DNA from: Candidatus Heimdallarchaeota archaeon
GTDB taxonomy: Archaea > Asgardarchaeota > Heimdallarchaeia > Heimdallarchaeales > Heimdallarchaeaceae
Assembly (NCBI GenBank): GCA_016839985.1
Contig: JAEOTG010000226.1
Location: 1-5,040 of the forward strand
Direction of reading: 5' to 3'
DNA: 5,040 nt
The position numbers and the translations under genes were made by a program. The notes beneath the pieces were generated by a model that was given only the letters and a program-made list of their open reading frames with translations, searched no databases and had not been told where the DNA came from. Positions 1-5,040 of the stretch are shown here, piece after piece; the first letter of the stretch is position 1, and every line of letters starts with the position of its first letter.

Positions 1-48
1 CAAAAACCTTCTCAACCTTTAAAAACCCTTAAACCAATTAAAATATAA
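1..48 (+). CDS. Possible C-terminal tail of an upstream gene (partial)
   Basis: Frame 1 is open from the window edge to a TAA at 46-48 and reads QKPSQPLKTLKPIKI, a Pro/Lys-rich tail. The stop lies directly against the AGGAGG of the next gene, a layout common inside operons. The stretch is only 15 codons, so chance is a real alternative: the same bases could be promoter DNA for the pilin. No function can be assigned. If the reading is right, the pilin is not the first gene of its operon. Confidence 0.25.
   Translation, partial: QKPSQPLKTLKPIKI
18..25 (+). promoter_or_regulatory. Possible archaeal TATA-like element upstream of the pilin
   Basis: An A/T-only octamer, TTTAAAAA, lies about 35 bases before the pilin ATG. 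An archaeal transcription start about 25 bases downstream would fall near position 47, giving a very short leader that still contains the AGGAGG. No clear purine-rich BRE is visible just upstream, and in AT-rich DNA such octamers are common, so this is tentative. It competes with the reading of the same bases as the end of an upstream gene. Confidence 0.22.
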
Positions 49-53
49 GGAGG
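48..53 (+). promoter_or_regulatory. Strong ribosome-binding site of the pilin gene
   Basis: AGGAGG is a full match to the anti-Shine-Dalgarno end of archaeal 16S rRNA and sits 6 bases before the ATG at 60. It is, with the 4254 site, the strongest such site in the window, in keeping with high expression of a major structural subunit. It also fixes the start choice, because an in-frame TAA at 39-41 leaves no upstream start. Confidence 0.85.
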
Positions 54-59
54 ATAAAA

Positions 60-461
60 ATGAAAGGTGTTTCCGCGATAATCGCAACCATTTTAATGTT
101 GATAATTACTATTGGTTTAGCCGCAACCGCATATGTATACATAAATGATTTATTAACTGGTAAAACATCGACGCCAATTTCTTTGATAGATTACTATTGT
201 ACTCCAGGCGCAGCGGCTGGTGATGTTACAATTGTATTTTCAAACGATGGAAGTGAAGATTTAGATACTAGTGTTATGCAAGTATTAGCTGATGCTACAC
301 CACTAGACGTAGCTACTGCTTGTGATATTAATCCTAATCCTGTACCTTCACATAGTACAGGAGTAGTAACATGTAGTGATGCTTTGTTTGCAACCGGTAA
401 TAATGTGAATGTAAGAGTAACTTCAGGGACTAATAGTATAAGAGCACCAATTAGATGCTAG
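60..461 (+). CDS. Archaeal type IV pilin, probable major filament subunit (DUF1628-like N-terminus)
   Basis: Structural subunit of a type IV-like filament, exported through the membrane and polymerised on the cell surface. The 133-aa precursor has a very short class III signal, with Lys2-Gly3 at the expected peptidase site, so cleavage is likely between Gly3 and Val4. A hydrophobic helix follows at about residues 5-28; the VSAIIATILMLIITIGLAA pattern is that of the archaeal type IV pilin N-terminal family (PF07790/DUF1628). The rest is a small Thr/Ser/Gly/Asp-rich beta-type domain with four cysteines, C47, C88, C105 and the very last residue C133, which could form two disulfides outside the cell. 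It is first in the pilus cluster, has the best ribosome-binding site, and is followed by a putative terminator; hence 'major' pilin by inference. It could instead be a minor subunit if a larger pilin lies elsewhere. The family call is firm, the role less so. Confidence 0.85.
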   Translation: MKGVSAIIATILMLIITIGLAATAYVYINDLLTGKTSTPISLIDYYCTPGAAAGDVTIVFSNDGSEDLDTSVMQVLADATPLDVATACDINPNPVPSHSTGVVTCSDALFATGNNVNVRVTSGTNSIRAPIRC

Positions 462-520
462 ACATTAAACAAAATTAAAAATGTCGAGTATATTTTTTAT
501 CTATTATTTTAACTATTTTT
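461..520 (+). terminator. Putative partial terminator after the major pilin
   Basis: A 6-bp inverted repeat, GACATT (461-466) with AATGTC (480-485), brackets a 13-base A-rich loop. It is followed by U-rich tracts, T6 at 493-498 and T5 at 516-520. Archaeal RNA polymerase terminates at U-rich tracts with or without a hairpin. The stem is weak, so partial read-through into the downstream pilus genes is more likely than full termination. This would give more pilin than machinery. The interpretation is inferred from sequence only. Confidence 0.4.
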
Positions 521-521
521 C

Positions 522-530
522 CTATATTAT
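522..530 (+). promoter_or_regulatory. Possible TATA-like element for a leaderless transcript
   Basis: CTATATTAT lies about 20 bases before the ATG at 546, where no Shine-Dalgarno match can be seen. A transcript starting at or next to the ATG would be leaderless, which is common in archaea. The spacing is slightly shorter than the usual 25-27 bases from TATA centre to start site and the region is AT-rich throughout, so support is weak. Confidence 0.25.
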
Positions 531-545
531 TAGTTAAGCGATTAT

Positions 546-1145
546 ATGAAAAGAGGACAGGTACCGGCAATATCTGTAATATTAGTTGTTATTCTAGGTA
601 TTAGCTCACTTGCACTAGTACTACCTTGGACCTATAACGTTGTTCAAAAAAGGAAAGACATGAAGAATCTAGATGATGTCTATAATTTCTTTATCCTCTT
701 AGACGAAACTATTAGAAATATTGCAAAAAATGGTGGTGAAGAAACATTAAGATTGGATGTTAATGGTAGACTCAGTGTTTATCCTGATACAATGATTGAT
801 CCTTTAAATAACAGCATAGTTTTTTCTTTCAGTAGTAAAGTATCCAATATAGCTGAAGGTGGTTGGATTCCGTTAAATACACCTAATACTGGTGGTGTGG
901 CAAGTCTTGGTATTGATGAACCATCTGTTTTATTTGGAAAGGCATCAGATTATGGTGATGGAATTGATATAGAATATAAACTTTGGTACAGAACATTAGT
1001 TGATACTACAGGTAGAGGTTATAGGATAGATTTGAAAACATCAGACGGTACTTTTAAATCTTCTAATACTGGATACATAAGAATACGAAATTTAGGTTCT
1101 AGTGGAGATCCTATAACTGTGACAGAGATAAACATTATCATCTAA
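546..1145 (+). CDS. Class III signal-peptide protein, accessory/minor pilin-like subunit
   Basis: Probable minor or accessory filament subunit. The 199-aa precursor begins MKRGQVPAISVILVV: basic residues, then Gly4-Gln5, the classic archaeal prepilin peptidase site, then a single hydrophobic helix at about residues 6-28 that ends at Pro27-Trp28. A charged, probably helical segment (about 33-62, with KRKDMK) continues the pilin stalk, and a beta-rich extracellular domain fills residues 65-199 (for example LRLDVNGRLSVYP, NSIVFSF, IEYKLWYR, YIRIRNLG). There are no cysteines, unlike both flanking pilin genes. An in-frame TAG at 531 leaves ATG 546 as the start. No ribosome-binding site is visible, so translation is probably leaderless or weak, fitting a low-copy subunit. 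Similar proteins recur beside FlaI/FlaJ-type genes in DPANN archaea as I remember them; I know no characterised function. It could instead be the main subunit of a second filament type. Confidence 0.7.
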   Translation: MKRGQVPAISVILVVILGISSLALVLPWTYNVVQKRKDMKNLDDVYNFFILLDETIRNIAKNGGEETLRLDVNGRLSVYPDTMIDPLNNSIVFSFSSKVSNIAEGGWIPLNTPNTGGVASLGIDEPSVLFGKASDYGDGIDIEYKLWYRTLVDTTGRGYRIDLKTSDGTFKSSNTGYIRIRNLGSSGDPITVTEINIII

Positions 1146-1212
1146 TTTTTTTCATAAATTGAGAGAATTATACTAATATACTCAATAAAACAATATTTTC
1201 TCTGAAAGGCCC
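1146..1212 (+). other. AT-rich intergenic gap with T7 tract and competing inverted repeats
   Basis: The gap starts with T7 (1146-1152) directly after the stop codon, a possible weak U-tract terminator. ATTGAG (1158-1163) can pair with CTCAAT (1181-1186), and AGAGAA (1162-1167) can pair with TTCTCT (1198-1203). The two stems share bases, so only one can form at a time. The spacer also holds TATACTAATATA (1169-1180), which could be a TATA-like element. The stems are short and may be chance. Confidence 0.3.
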
Positions 1213-1641
1213 ATGAAAGGTCAAAGTTTTATAATTGAATTTGTTTTATTCTTCTTAATTTCGTTCAGTATATTTTCTGTAATTAGTTATAATTTTTTCA
1301 GCCAAAACAAATACTTTAAAAAAAATATTGGCAATAAAACTGCTGGTTTAGTGAATAATCTTATATCCACTCATATAATTAGAAGTTCTAGTTGTAAAAA
1401 CTGTGAGGACATCTATATCAGCGAAGATATTCCATCTAGAATTGGTGAATCTTTTTATATCATTCAACTTAACGATAACGAATTAAATACAACTATAATA
1501 ACGTCAAGTCCATTTTCTAGACTAACTTCTATTTTTAGCATGAATGAAAGTTTCGATTTTTTGAATTCTATAACAAAGAGTGATAATAAAAAAGTGGAAA
1601 TTAAAATTAATAATAGGGATAAAAACATTGAGGTAGGATGA
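1213..1641 (+). CDS. Class III signal-peptide protein with CxxC, minor pilin-like subunit
   Basis: Probable minor pilin or filament-associated subunit, membrane-anchored until assembly. The 142-aa precursor starts MKGQSFIIEFVLFFLISFSIF: Lys2-Gly3 followed by Gln4 is a canonical archaeal prepilin cleavage site, and an acidic Glu9 lies within the hydrophobic helix (about 5-28), recalling the conserved Glu of pilins and the QxSxE pattern of methanogen pilins. The exported part is Asn/Ser/Ile-rich and contains a single CxxC (C61-x-x-C64), then an IPSRIGESFYIIQL segment that looks beta-stranded. The ribosome-binding site is poor (AAAGG at 1205-1209, only 3 bases from the ATG). The TGA at 1639-1641 abuts the ATPase ATG, so the two are translationally linked. 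I recall similar EFVLFF-type proteins with a CxxC next to pilus ATPases in DPANN genomes, with no known function. Confidence 0.7.
   Translation: MKGQSFIIEFVLFFLISFSIFSVISYNFFSQNKYFKKNIGNKTAGLVNNLISTHIIRSSSCKNCEDIYISEDIPSRIGESFYIIQLNDNELNTTIITSSPFSRLTSIFSMNESFDFLNSITKSDNKKVEIKINNRDKNIEVG
1630..1634 (+). promoter_or_regulatory. Ribosome-binding site of the ATPase gene
   Basis: GAGGT matches the archaeal anti-Shine-Dalgarno sequence and sits 7 bases before ATG 1642, inside the last codons of the preceding pilin-like gene. It supports 1642 as the start over the in-frame ATG at 1672, which has no comparable site. Confidence 0.7.
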
Positions 1642-3390
1642 ATGCATAGGGGTAGACTGGTATTTAGAAGAATGAAATTAGGTTATCAAAACCAGAATAA
1701 GGTCCTTAAACATTTTTCAAATTTCTTTGGTCCCAAATCAATTGTAATTAAAGCAAAAAAAATTGAGGAAAAGTCAAAATATAAGAAAATCGGACAAATG
1801 GAAGAGAAACCCGAATTTGAAACTATTGAAATCCCGTCTTTTAAGCCAAGAAAATTAAGTAGATTAGGTTTAGAACAAGAAGAGGCAAAAAATTTTAGAA
1901 TAAAATATCCACTCATACCTTTAAATCCTGCAAAAAACCAACCAATTCTTGCTTACACTGTTATTGACTGGAATAATCAAAAAGGTTCTTATGAATATAA
2001 AATTGTTGAGCCTACTTTATCTCCGAGAATGAAAAACATTTACATTAAAGTAAAAAACTTATTGGAAGAAAAGCTTGATATTGACTTAAATAAACTAAAA
2101 GCATCTGAAGCAGTTGGATATCTACATAATCAAGCATTCCAAATCCTTAATTATTTTGAAATAAAATTATCGCTTTCAGAAAGACAAATTCTTAACTATT
2201 ATATAGATAGAGATTTATTGGGTCTTGGTATTATTGAAGCTTTGATGCGTGATCCTGAAATTGAAGATATAAGTTGTGATGGGATCAACATACCACTTTT
2301 TATTTTTCATAGAAATGCCAACCTTGGATCAATACCTACAAACTTAGTTTTTAATAATAGTGAAGTATTGGATTCATATTTAATTCGTTTAGCTCAATTG
2401 TGTGGACAAGCCATATCTGTTATTGATCCTTTATTAGACGGTTCACTTCCTGATGGTTCTAGGATTCAAGGGACATTATCTACAGATATAGCTAGAAGAG
2501 GATCAAACTTTACTATAAGAAAATTCACTAAAATTCCATTTACACCAACTCATTTATTGAGGTTTGGGACTGTTGATATTAGAACACTTGCTTACTTATG
2601 GTTCGCAATAGATAACGGTAGTAGTGTTCTTGTTTCTGGTGGAACTGCTACAGGAAAGACAGTACTCCTTAATATTCTATCTCTTTTCATTAGGCCAGAA
2701 AAAAAGATAGTTAGTATTGAAGATACTGCTGAATTAAAGTTACCACATCCTCATTGGATTCCTCATGTAGCAAGAGTAGCTTTGTCTTCTGAAAGTAGGA
2801 AAGTTAAAGGTGAGATAGATTTATTTGATTTATTAAAAGAAAGTTTAAGACAAAGGCCAGATTATATAATTCTTGGTGAAGTTAGGGGTAAAGAGGCCTA
2901 TGTACTATTTCAACAAATGGCTACAGGACACCCGAGTTTGGCAACAATCCATGCAGAAACTATGGAAAAATTAAAAAATAGATTGACCACACCTCCTATA
3001 TCATTACCACCAAGTTTACTTGAATCTTTGGATTTAGTTGTTTTTCTTTCCACAATGAGATACAAAGGAAAGTTTGTGCGAAAAGTAAGAAATATTTATG
3101 AAATCGTTGGTTTTAACCCAAAAGAAAAAAGGGTTCAAATGAATGAAGTTTTTGAATGGAACGCAGCCACTGATAAAATTGATTTAAAAAATAATAGTAA
3201 TGTACTTTGGAAGATTATGAAAAAAACAGGTATTAGAAAAAAGATTATAATAGAGGAACTAAAACGAAGAATGGCGATTCTAAGTTGGATGGATGAGCAA
3301 AATATGTTTGATTATCGTAGTGTTAGTCAAGTTATAGATTTGTATTATGACTTCCCTGATCAGGTTATGGATATTGTAACTGGTGAATGA
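1642..3390 (+). CDS. Type IV filament assembly ATPase (archaeal FlaI/TadA-like, type II/IV secretion ATPase family)
   Basis: Cytoplasmic hexameric motor that hydrolyses ATP to drive subunit insertion into the filament, acting with the T2SSF membrane proteins that follow. In the 582 residues: a basic N-terminal region (about 1-60), a family-typical N-terminal domain with DPEIEDISCDG (204-214) and PLLDGSLPDGSRIQ (263-276), FTIRKF (290-295) with an arginine usually counted among the Arg fingers, Walker A GGTATGKT (333-340, Lys339), Asp box SIEDTAEL (358-365), Walker B region DYIILGEVRG (407-416, Glu413), and His box GHPSLATIHAE (429-439, His430 and His437). All core catalytic motifs are intact. 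Start ATG 1642 follows the previous stop directly; the end overlaps the next gene. The signatures are those of archaeal FlaI, but with no FlaH, FlaF or FlaG nearby a pilus motor is favoured over an archaellum motor. ATPase family assignment is very secure. Confidence 0.95.
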   Translation: MHRGRLVFRRMKLGYQNQNKVLKHFSNFFGPKSIVIKAKKIEEKSKYKKIGQMEEKPEFETIEIPSFKPRKLSRLGLEQEEAKNFRIKYPLIPLNPAKNQPILAYTVIDWNNQKGSYEYKIVEPTLSPRMKNIYIKVKNLLEEKLDIDLNKLKASEAVGYLHNQAFQILNYFEIKLSLSERQILNYYIDRDLLGLGIIEALMRDPEIEDISCDGINIPLFIFHRNANLGSIPTNLVFNNSEVLDSYLIRLAQLCGQAISVIDPLLDGSLPDGSRIQGTLSTDIARRGSNFTIRKFTKIPFTPTHLLRFGTVDIRTLAYLWFAIDNGSSVLVSGGTATGKTVLLNILSLFIRPEKKIVSIEDTAELKLPHPHWIPHVARVALSSESRKVKGEIDLFDLLKESLRQRPDYIILGEVRGKEAYVLFQQMATGHPSLATIHAETMEKLKNRLTTPPISLPPSLLESLDLVVFLSTMRYKGKFVRKVRNIYEIVGFNPKEKRVQMNEVFEWNAATDKIDLKNNSNVLWKIMKKTGIRKKIIIEELKRRMAILSWMDEQNMFDYRSVSQVIDLYYDFPDQVMDIVTGE

Positions 3391-4265
3391 ATATGTCCTC
3401 CTATGGAAAAACGGCTTTGCTCTATCTAGGTAAATCATTAGAACCTTATTTAGAGTTATTCAATGATTTAAGGGATGACTTAAAGATGACTAGAATGAAA
3501 AAAACTTTAATAGAATATTTATCAGTAGCAGTTTTGACATGTGCTATAATCTTTGTTGTTGAAGTTCCAACTCTTGCTTTAATATTTTCTATATTGGGTT
3601 TAGGTATTTTATTTAGTTTATTTATGGCTTTCACAGTTTCTATTGCCTTATCAGGGATTTTTTTTATGTTTTTCATAAATTATCCAAAAATGATTATTAG
3701 AGATAGAGCTCGTGCCATAGAAAAATCACTACCTTTCGCTGGAATTTATCTTTCTTCAATTGCTAGTTCAGGATTACCTCCTCATCAGATTTTTAAAATT
3801 TTCTCTACTTTTGAGGAATTTGGAGAAGTTACACAAGAAGCTAAAAGAATTGTTGCAGACATGGAAATGTTTGGTTTGAATGTTTATGATAGTTTAGTCA
3901 AAGCCTTAGATAGAACATCTTCAAGAGAATTGAAAGATCTATACTACGCAATGATTTCAACATTAAAAGCAGGTGGGGATTTGTCTGTTTACCTTTTTGA
4001 AAAATCTAAAACATTTTTAGATAATTACAGAAGAAAATTAAATGAATTTGCACATTCACTATCAGTCTTCTTAGAAGTCTACTTAACAGCTCTAATTTTA
4101 GGTAGTATTTTCTTCATTATTTTAACATCTGTAATGTCTGGGTTTTCAGGAGGCGTAGCAACTGATTTAATATTCATTCAATTCTTTCTAATATTCGTTT
4201 TTATCCCGTTGATATCGGCTATGTTTATAATTCTGATAAAATCAATATCCCCTGGAGGTGGATAA
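3387..4265 (+). CDS. First membrane platform protein, T2SSF domain (FlaJ/TadB-TadC-like)
   Basis: Inner platform of the pilus machine, the membrane partner of the ATPase. The 292-aa product has hydrophobic segments at about 42-60, 62-98 (long enough for two helices), 228-250 and 262-284. Between them is a cytoplasmic T2SSF domain (about 110-228) with the recognisable SGLPPHQIFKIFS (128-140) and AGGDLSVYLFE (195-205) signatures. Bacterial PilC and archaellum FlaJ carry more domain content per protein; this one holds a single T2SSF domain, as TadB and TadC do, and the next gene supplies a second. ATG 3387 overlaps the ATPase stop (ATGA). The in-frame ATG at 3393 is an alternative and has GGTGA (3382-3386) 6 bases upstream, so the true protein may be two residues shorter. 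The C-terminal SPGGG codons also encode the next gene's ribosome-binding site. Confidence 0.88.
   Translation: MNMSSYGKTALLYLGKSLEPYLELFNDLRDDLKMTRMKKTLIEYLSVAVLTCAIIFVVEVPTLALIFSILGLGILFSLFMAFTVSIALSGIFFMFFINYPKMIIRDRARAIEKSLPFAGIYLSSIASSGLPPHQIFKIFSTFEEFGEVTQEAKRIVADMEMFGLNVYDSLVKALDRTSSRELKDLYYAMISTLKAGGDLSVYLFEKSKTFLDNYRRKLNEFAHSLSVFLEVYLTALILGSIFFIILTSVMSGFSGGVATDLIFIQFFLIFVFIPLISAMFIILIKSISPGGG
4254..4260 (+). promoter_or_regulatory. Strong ribosome-binding site for a gene without a standard start codon
   Basis: GGAGGTG is a seven-base match to the archaeal anti-Shine-Dalgarno complement and lies in the Pro-Gly-Gly codons at the end of the first platform gene. Its normal spacing (about 8-9 bases) points to an ATT at 4268, in frame with the second platform protein. 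ATA at 4262 would be too close and ATA at 4274 rather far. Confidence 0.75.
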
Positions 4266-4267
4266 GA

Positions 4268-5040
4268 ATTAAAATAACTAAACAAATCAAAATTCTGTTA
4301 ATTTGTACAGCCATTTCTAGTTTTTTAATTCTCATAGGATTGTATGATTATCGTTCTACTGGAGATGGAGGAGTTTTTGGTATTACAATTATACTGTCCT
4401 TGTTCATTACGGTTACTCCACTAATGTTGTTAAATTATATTGGATTTAAGGATATCAGAGAGATGGAAAGGAGTTTTCCAAATTTCTTAAGAGATTTAGT
4501 TGAAGCAACAAAAGCAGGCCTCCCTCTTCATAAAGCTATTATGTTTATAAGTAACACAGATTATGGGCCACTTACAATTGAAATAAAAAAGATGGCTCAT
4601 CAACTATCATGGAATGTTAATATAATAAAAGTTTTAGAACAATTTAAGACACGATTAAAAAAGAGTAATACTTTGTCACGTGTTATCAGAGTTATGATAG
4701 AAACTTACAAGTCTGGTGGTTCAATCGATACAACTTTAGATACTTTATCTGTTGCTTTAAAAAATTTACAAGATACTGAAAAAGAGAGAAAGAGTATTCT
4801 TGGACAGTACGTTGTATCAATGTATGTTATATCCATAATTTTTATGGGTGTAGTTGTTGCTATAAACAGATTGATGATACCTATTTTTGAATCTATGATG
4901 GAATCTACAACAGCAGCTGCAGGAGCTGGGGAACTAATAACATTTGTTTCAAATCCTTGTATAATATGTTTTGGTGGTTTTAGCATGCAATGTCTACCTT
5001 GTAAAATATATTTTGGTATTTGTTCAGTATTTGGGGTTAA
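4268..5040 (+). CDS. Second membrane platform protein, T2SSF domain, Cys-rich loop (partial at 3' end)
   Basis: Paralogous platform subunit of the same machine; 257 codons are visible and the frame is open at the window edge. Taking ATT 4268 as residue 1: helices at about 8-26 and 37-58, a cytoplasmic T2SSF domain at about 62-180 with MERSFPNFLRDLVEATKAGL (66-85) and SGGSIDTTLDTL (149-160), and a helix at about 181-200. A loop then carries C231, C234, C242, C245 and C252. AGLPLHKAIMFIS aligns with SGLPPHQIFKIFS of the first platform protein, so the two are related by duplication. No ATG, GTG or TTG exists between the in-frame TGA at 4163 and TTG 4340, which lies within the first helix. The AUU start is inferred from the strong ribosome-binding site and is the least certain point; first in-frame ATG is at 4424, past most of the second helix. 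Family assignment is firm. Confidence 0.82.
   Translation, partial: MKITKQIKILLICTAISSFLILIGLYDYRSTGDGGVFGITIILSLFITVTPLMLLNYIGFKDIREMERSFPNFLRDLVEATKAGLPLHKAIMFISNTDYGPLTIEIKKMAHQLSWNVNIIKVLEQFKTRLKKSNTLSRVIRVMIETYKSGGSIDTTLDTLSVALKNLQDTEKERKSILGQYVVSMYVISIIFMGVVVAINRLMIPIFESMMESTTAAAGAGELITFVSNPCIICFGGFSMQCLPCKIYFGICSVFGV

Noticed and set aside
1158..1203. Riboswitch or small RNA in the gap before 1213
   Set aside because: Only two short AT-rich stems of 6 bp are present, with no conserved aptamer-like core that I recognise and only 67 bases of space.
1686..1916. Minus-strand open frame of 76 codons
   Set aside because: It lies wholly inside the ATPase gene, is Phe/Ser/Ile-rich as expected of antisense AT-rich coding DNA, and resembles no family.
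3446..3676. Minus-strand open frame of 76 codons
   Set aside because: It is antisense to the membrane segments of the first platform protein, Lys/Ile-rich with no recognisable domain.
4163..4424. Frameshift fusing the two platform genes into one protein
   Set aside because: The first gene ends normally after its last helix, the second has its own strong ribosome-binding site and a complete first helix, and the overlap arrangement matches the tight spacing of the other genes.
4705..4986. Minus-strand open frame of 93 codons
   Set aside because: The plus strand over the same bases encodes a clear T2SSF domain and membrane helix that continue to the window edge, so the minus frame is a shadow.
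60..5040. Archaellum (archaeal flagellum) operon
   Set aside because: The ATPase is FlaI-like, but no FlaH, FlaF or FlaG is present, the pilins are short and varied, and the platform is split in two; a pilus fits better.
4930..5040. Sequencing frameshift creating the Cys-rich end
   Set aside because: Both other plus frames hit stops in this stretch (TAA near 4961, TAG near 4980) and the Cys-containing frame stays open to the edge, so the motif is more likely real.

Overview
The window is AT-rich (roughly 30% GC by eye) and almost entirely plus-strand coding. It carries a compact archaeal type IV pilus (type IV filament) operon. The archaeal signs are three proteins with class III (prepilin-type) signal peptides, one of which fits the archaeal DUF1628 / 'archaeal type IV pilin N-terminal' pattern, an ATPase with FlaI-type signatures, and ribosome-binding sites that match the archaeal 16S 3' end (AGGAGGUGAU). 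The style of the proteins (very short pilins, minor pilins with MKRGQVPA and MKGQSFIIEF starts, Cys-rich periplasm-side segments) suggests a DPANN-type archaeon such as an Aenigmarchaeota or Woesearchaeota relative. That placement comes from memory of such proteins, not from a search.

Layout, left to right: (1) 1-48, a possible C-terminal tail of an upstream gene, or else the pilin promoter region; (2) 60-461, the probable major pilin, with a very strong ribosome-binding site; (3) 462-545, an 84-base gap with a weak hairpin and U-rich tracts, which probably lets the pilin be expressed more than the machinery; (4) 546-1145 and 1213-1641, two different pilin-like (minor or accessory) subunits separated by an AT-rich gap; (5) 1642-3390, the secretion/assembly ATPase, abutting the gene before it; (6) 3387-4265, the first T2SSF-domain membrane platform protein, overlapping the ATPase by 4 bases; (7) about 4268 to the window edge, a second, paralogous T2SSF platform protein with no ATG, GTG or TTG start in the expected place and a striking Cys-rich loop.

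How they work together: a prepilin peptidase (not in the window) would trim the three class III precursors after Gly. The hexameric ATPase on the cytoplasmic face would power extraction of subunits from the membrane through the two platform proteins, building a filament whose bulk is the 60-461 product and whose initiation or base would use the other two. No FlaH, FlaF or FlaG is present, and the platform is split into two single-domain proteins (TadB/TadC-like), so a pilus of the Epd/Tad-like archaeal kind is favoured over an archaellum. No tRNA, rRNA, CRISPR or mobile element was seen.
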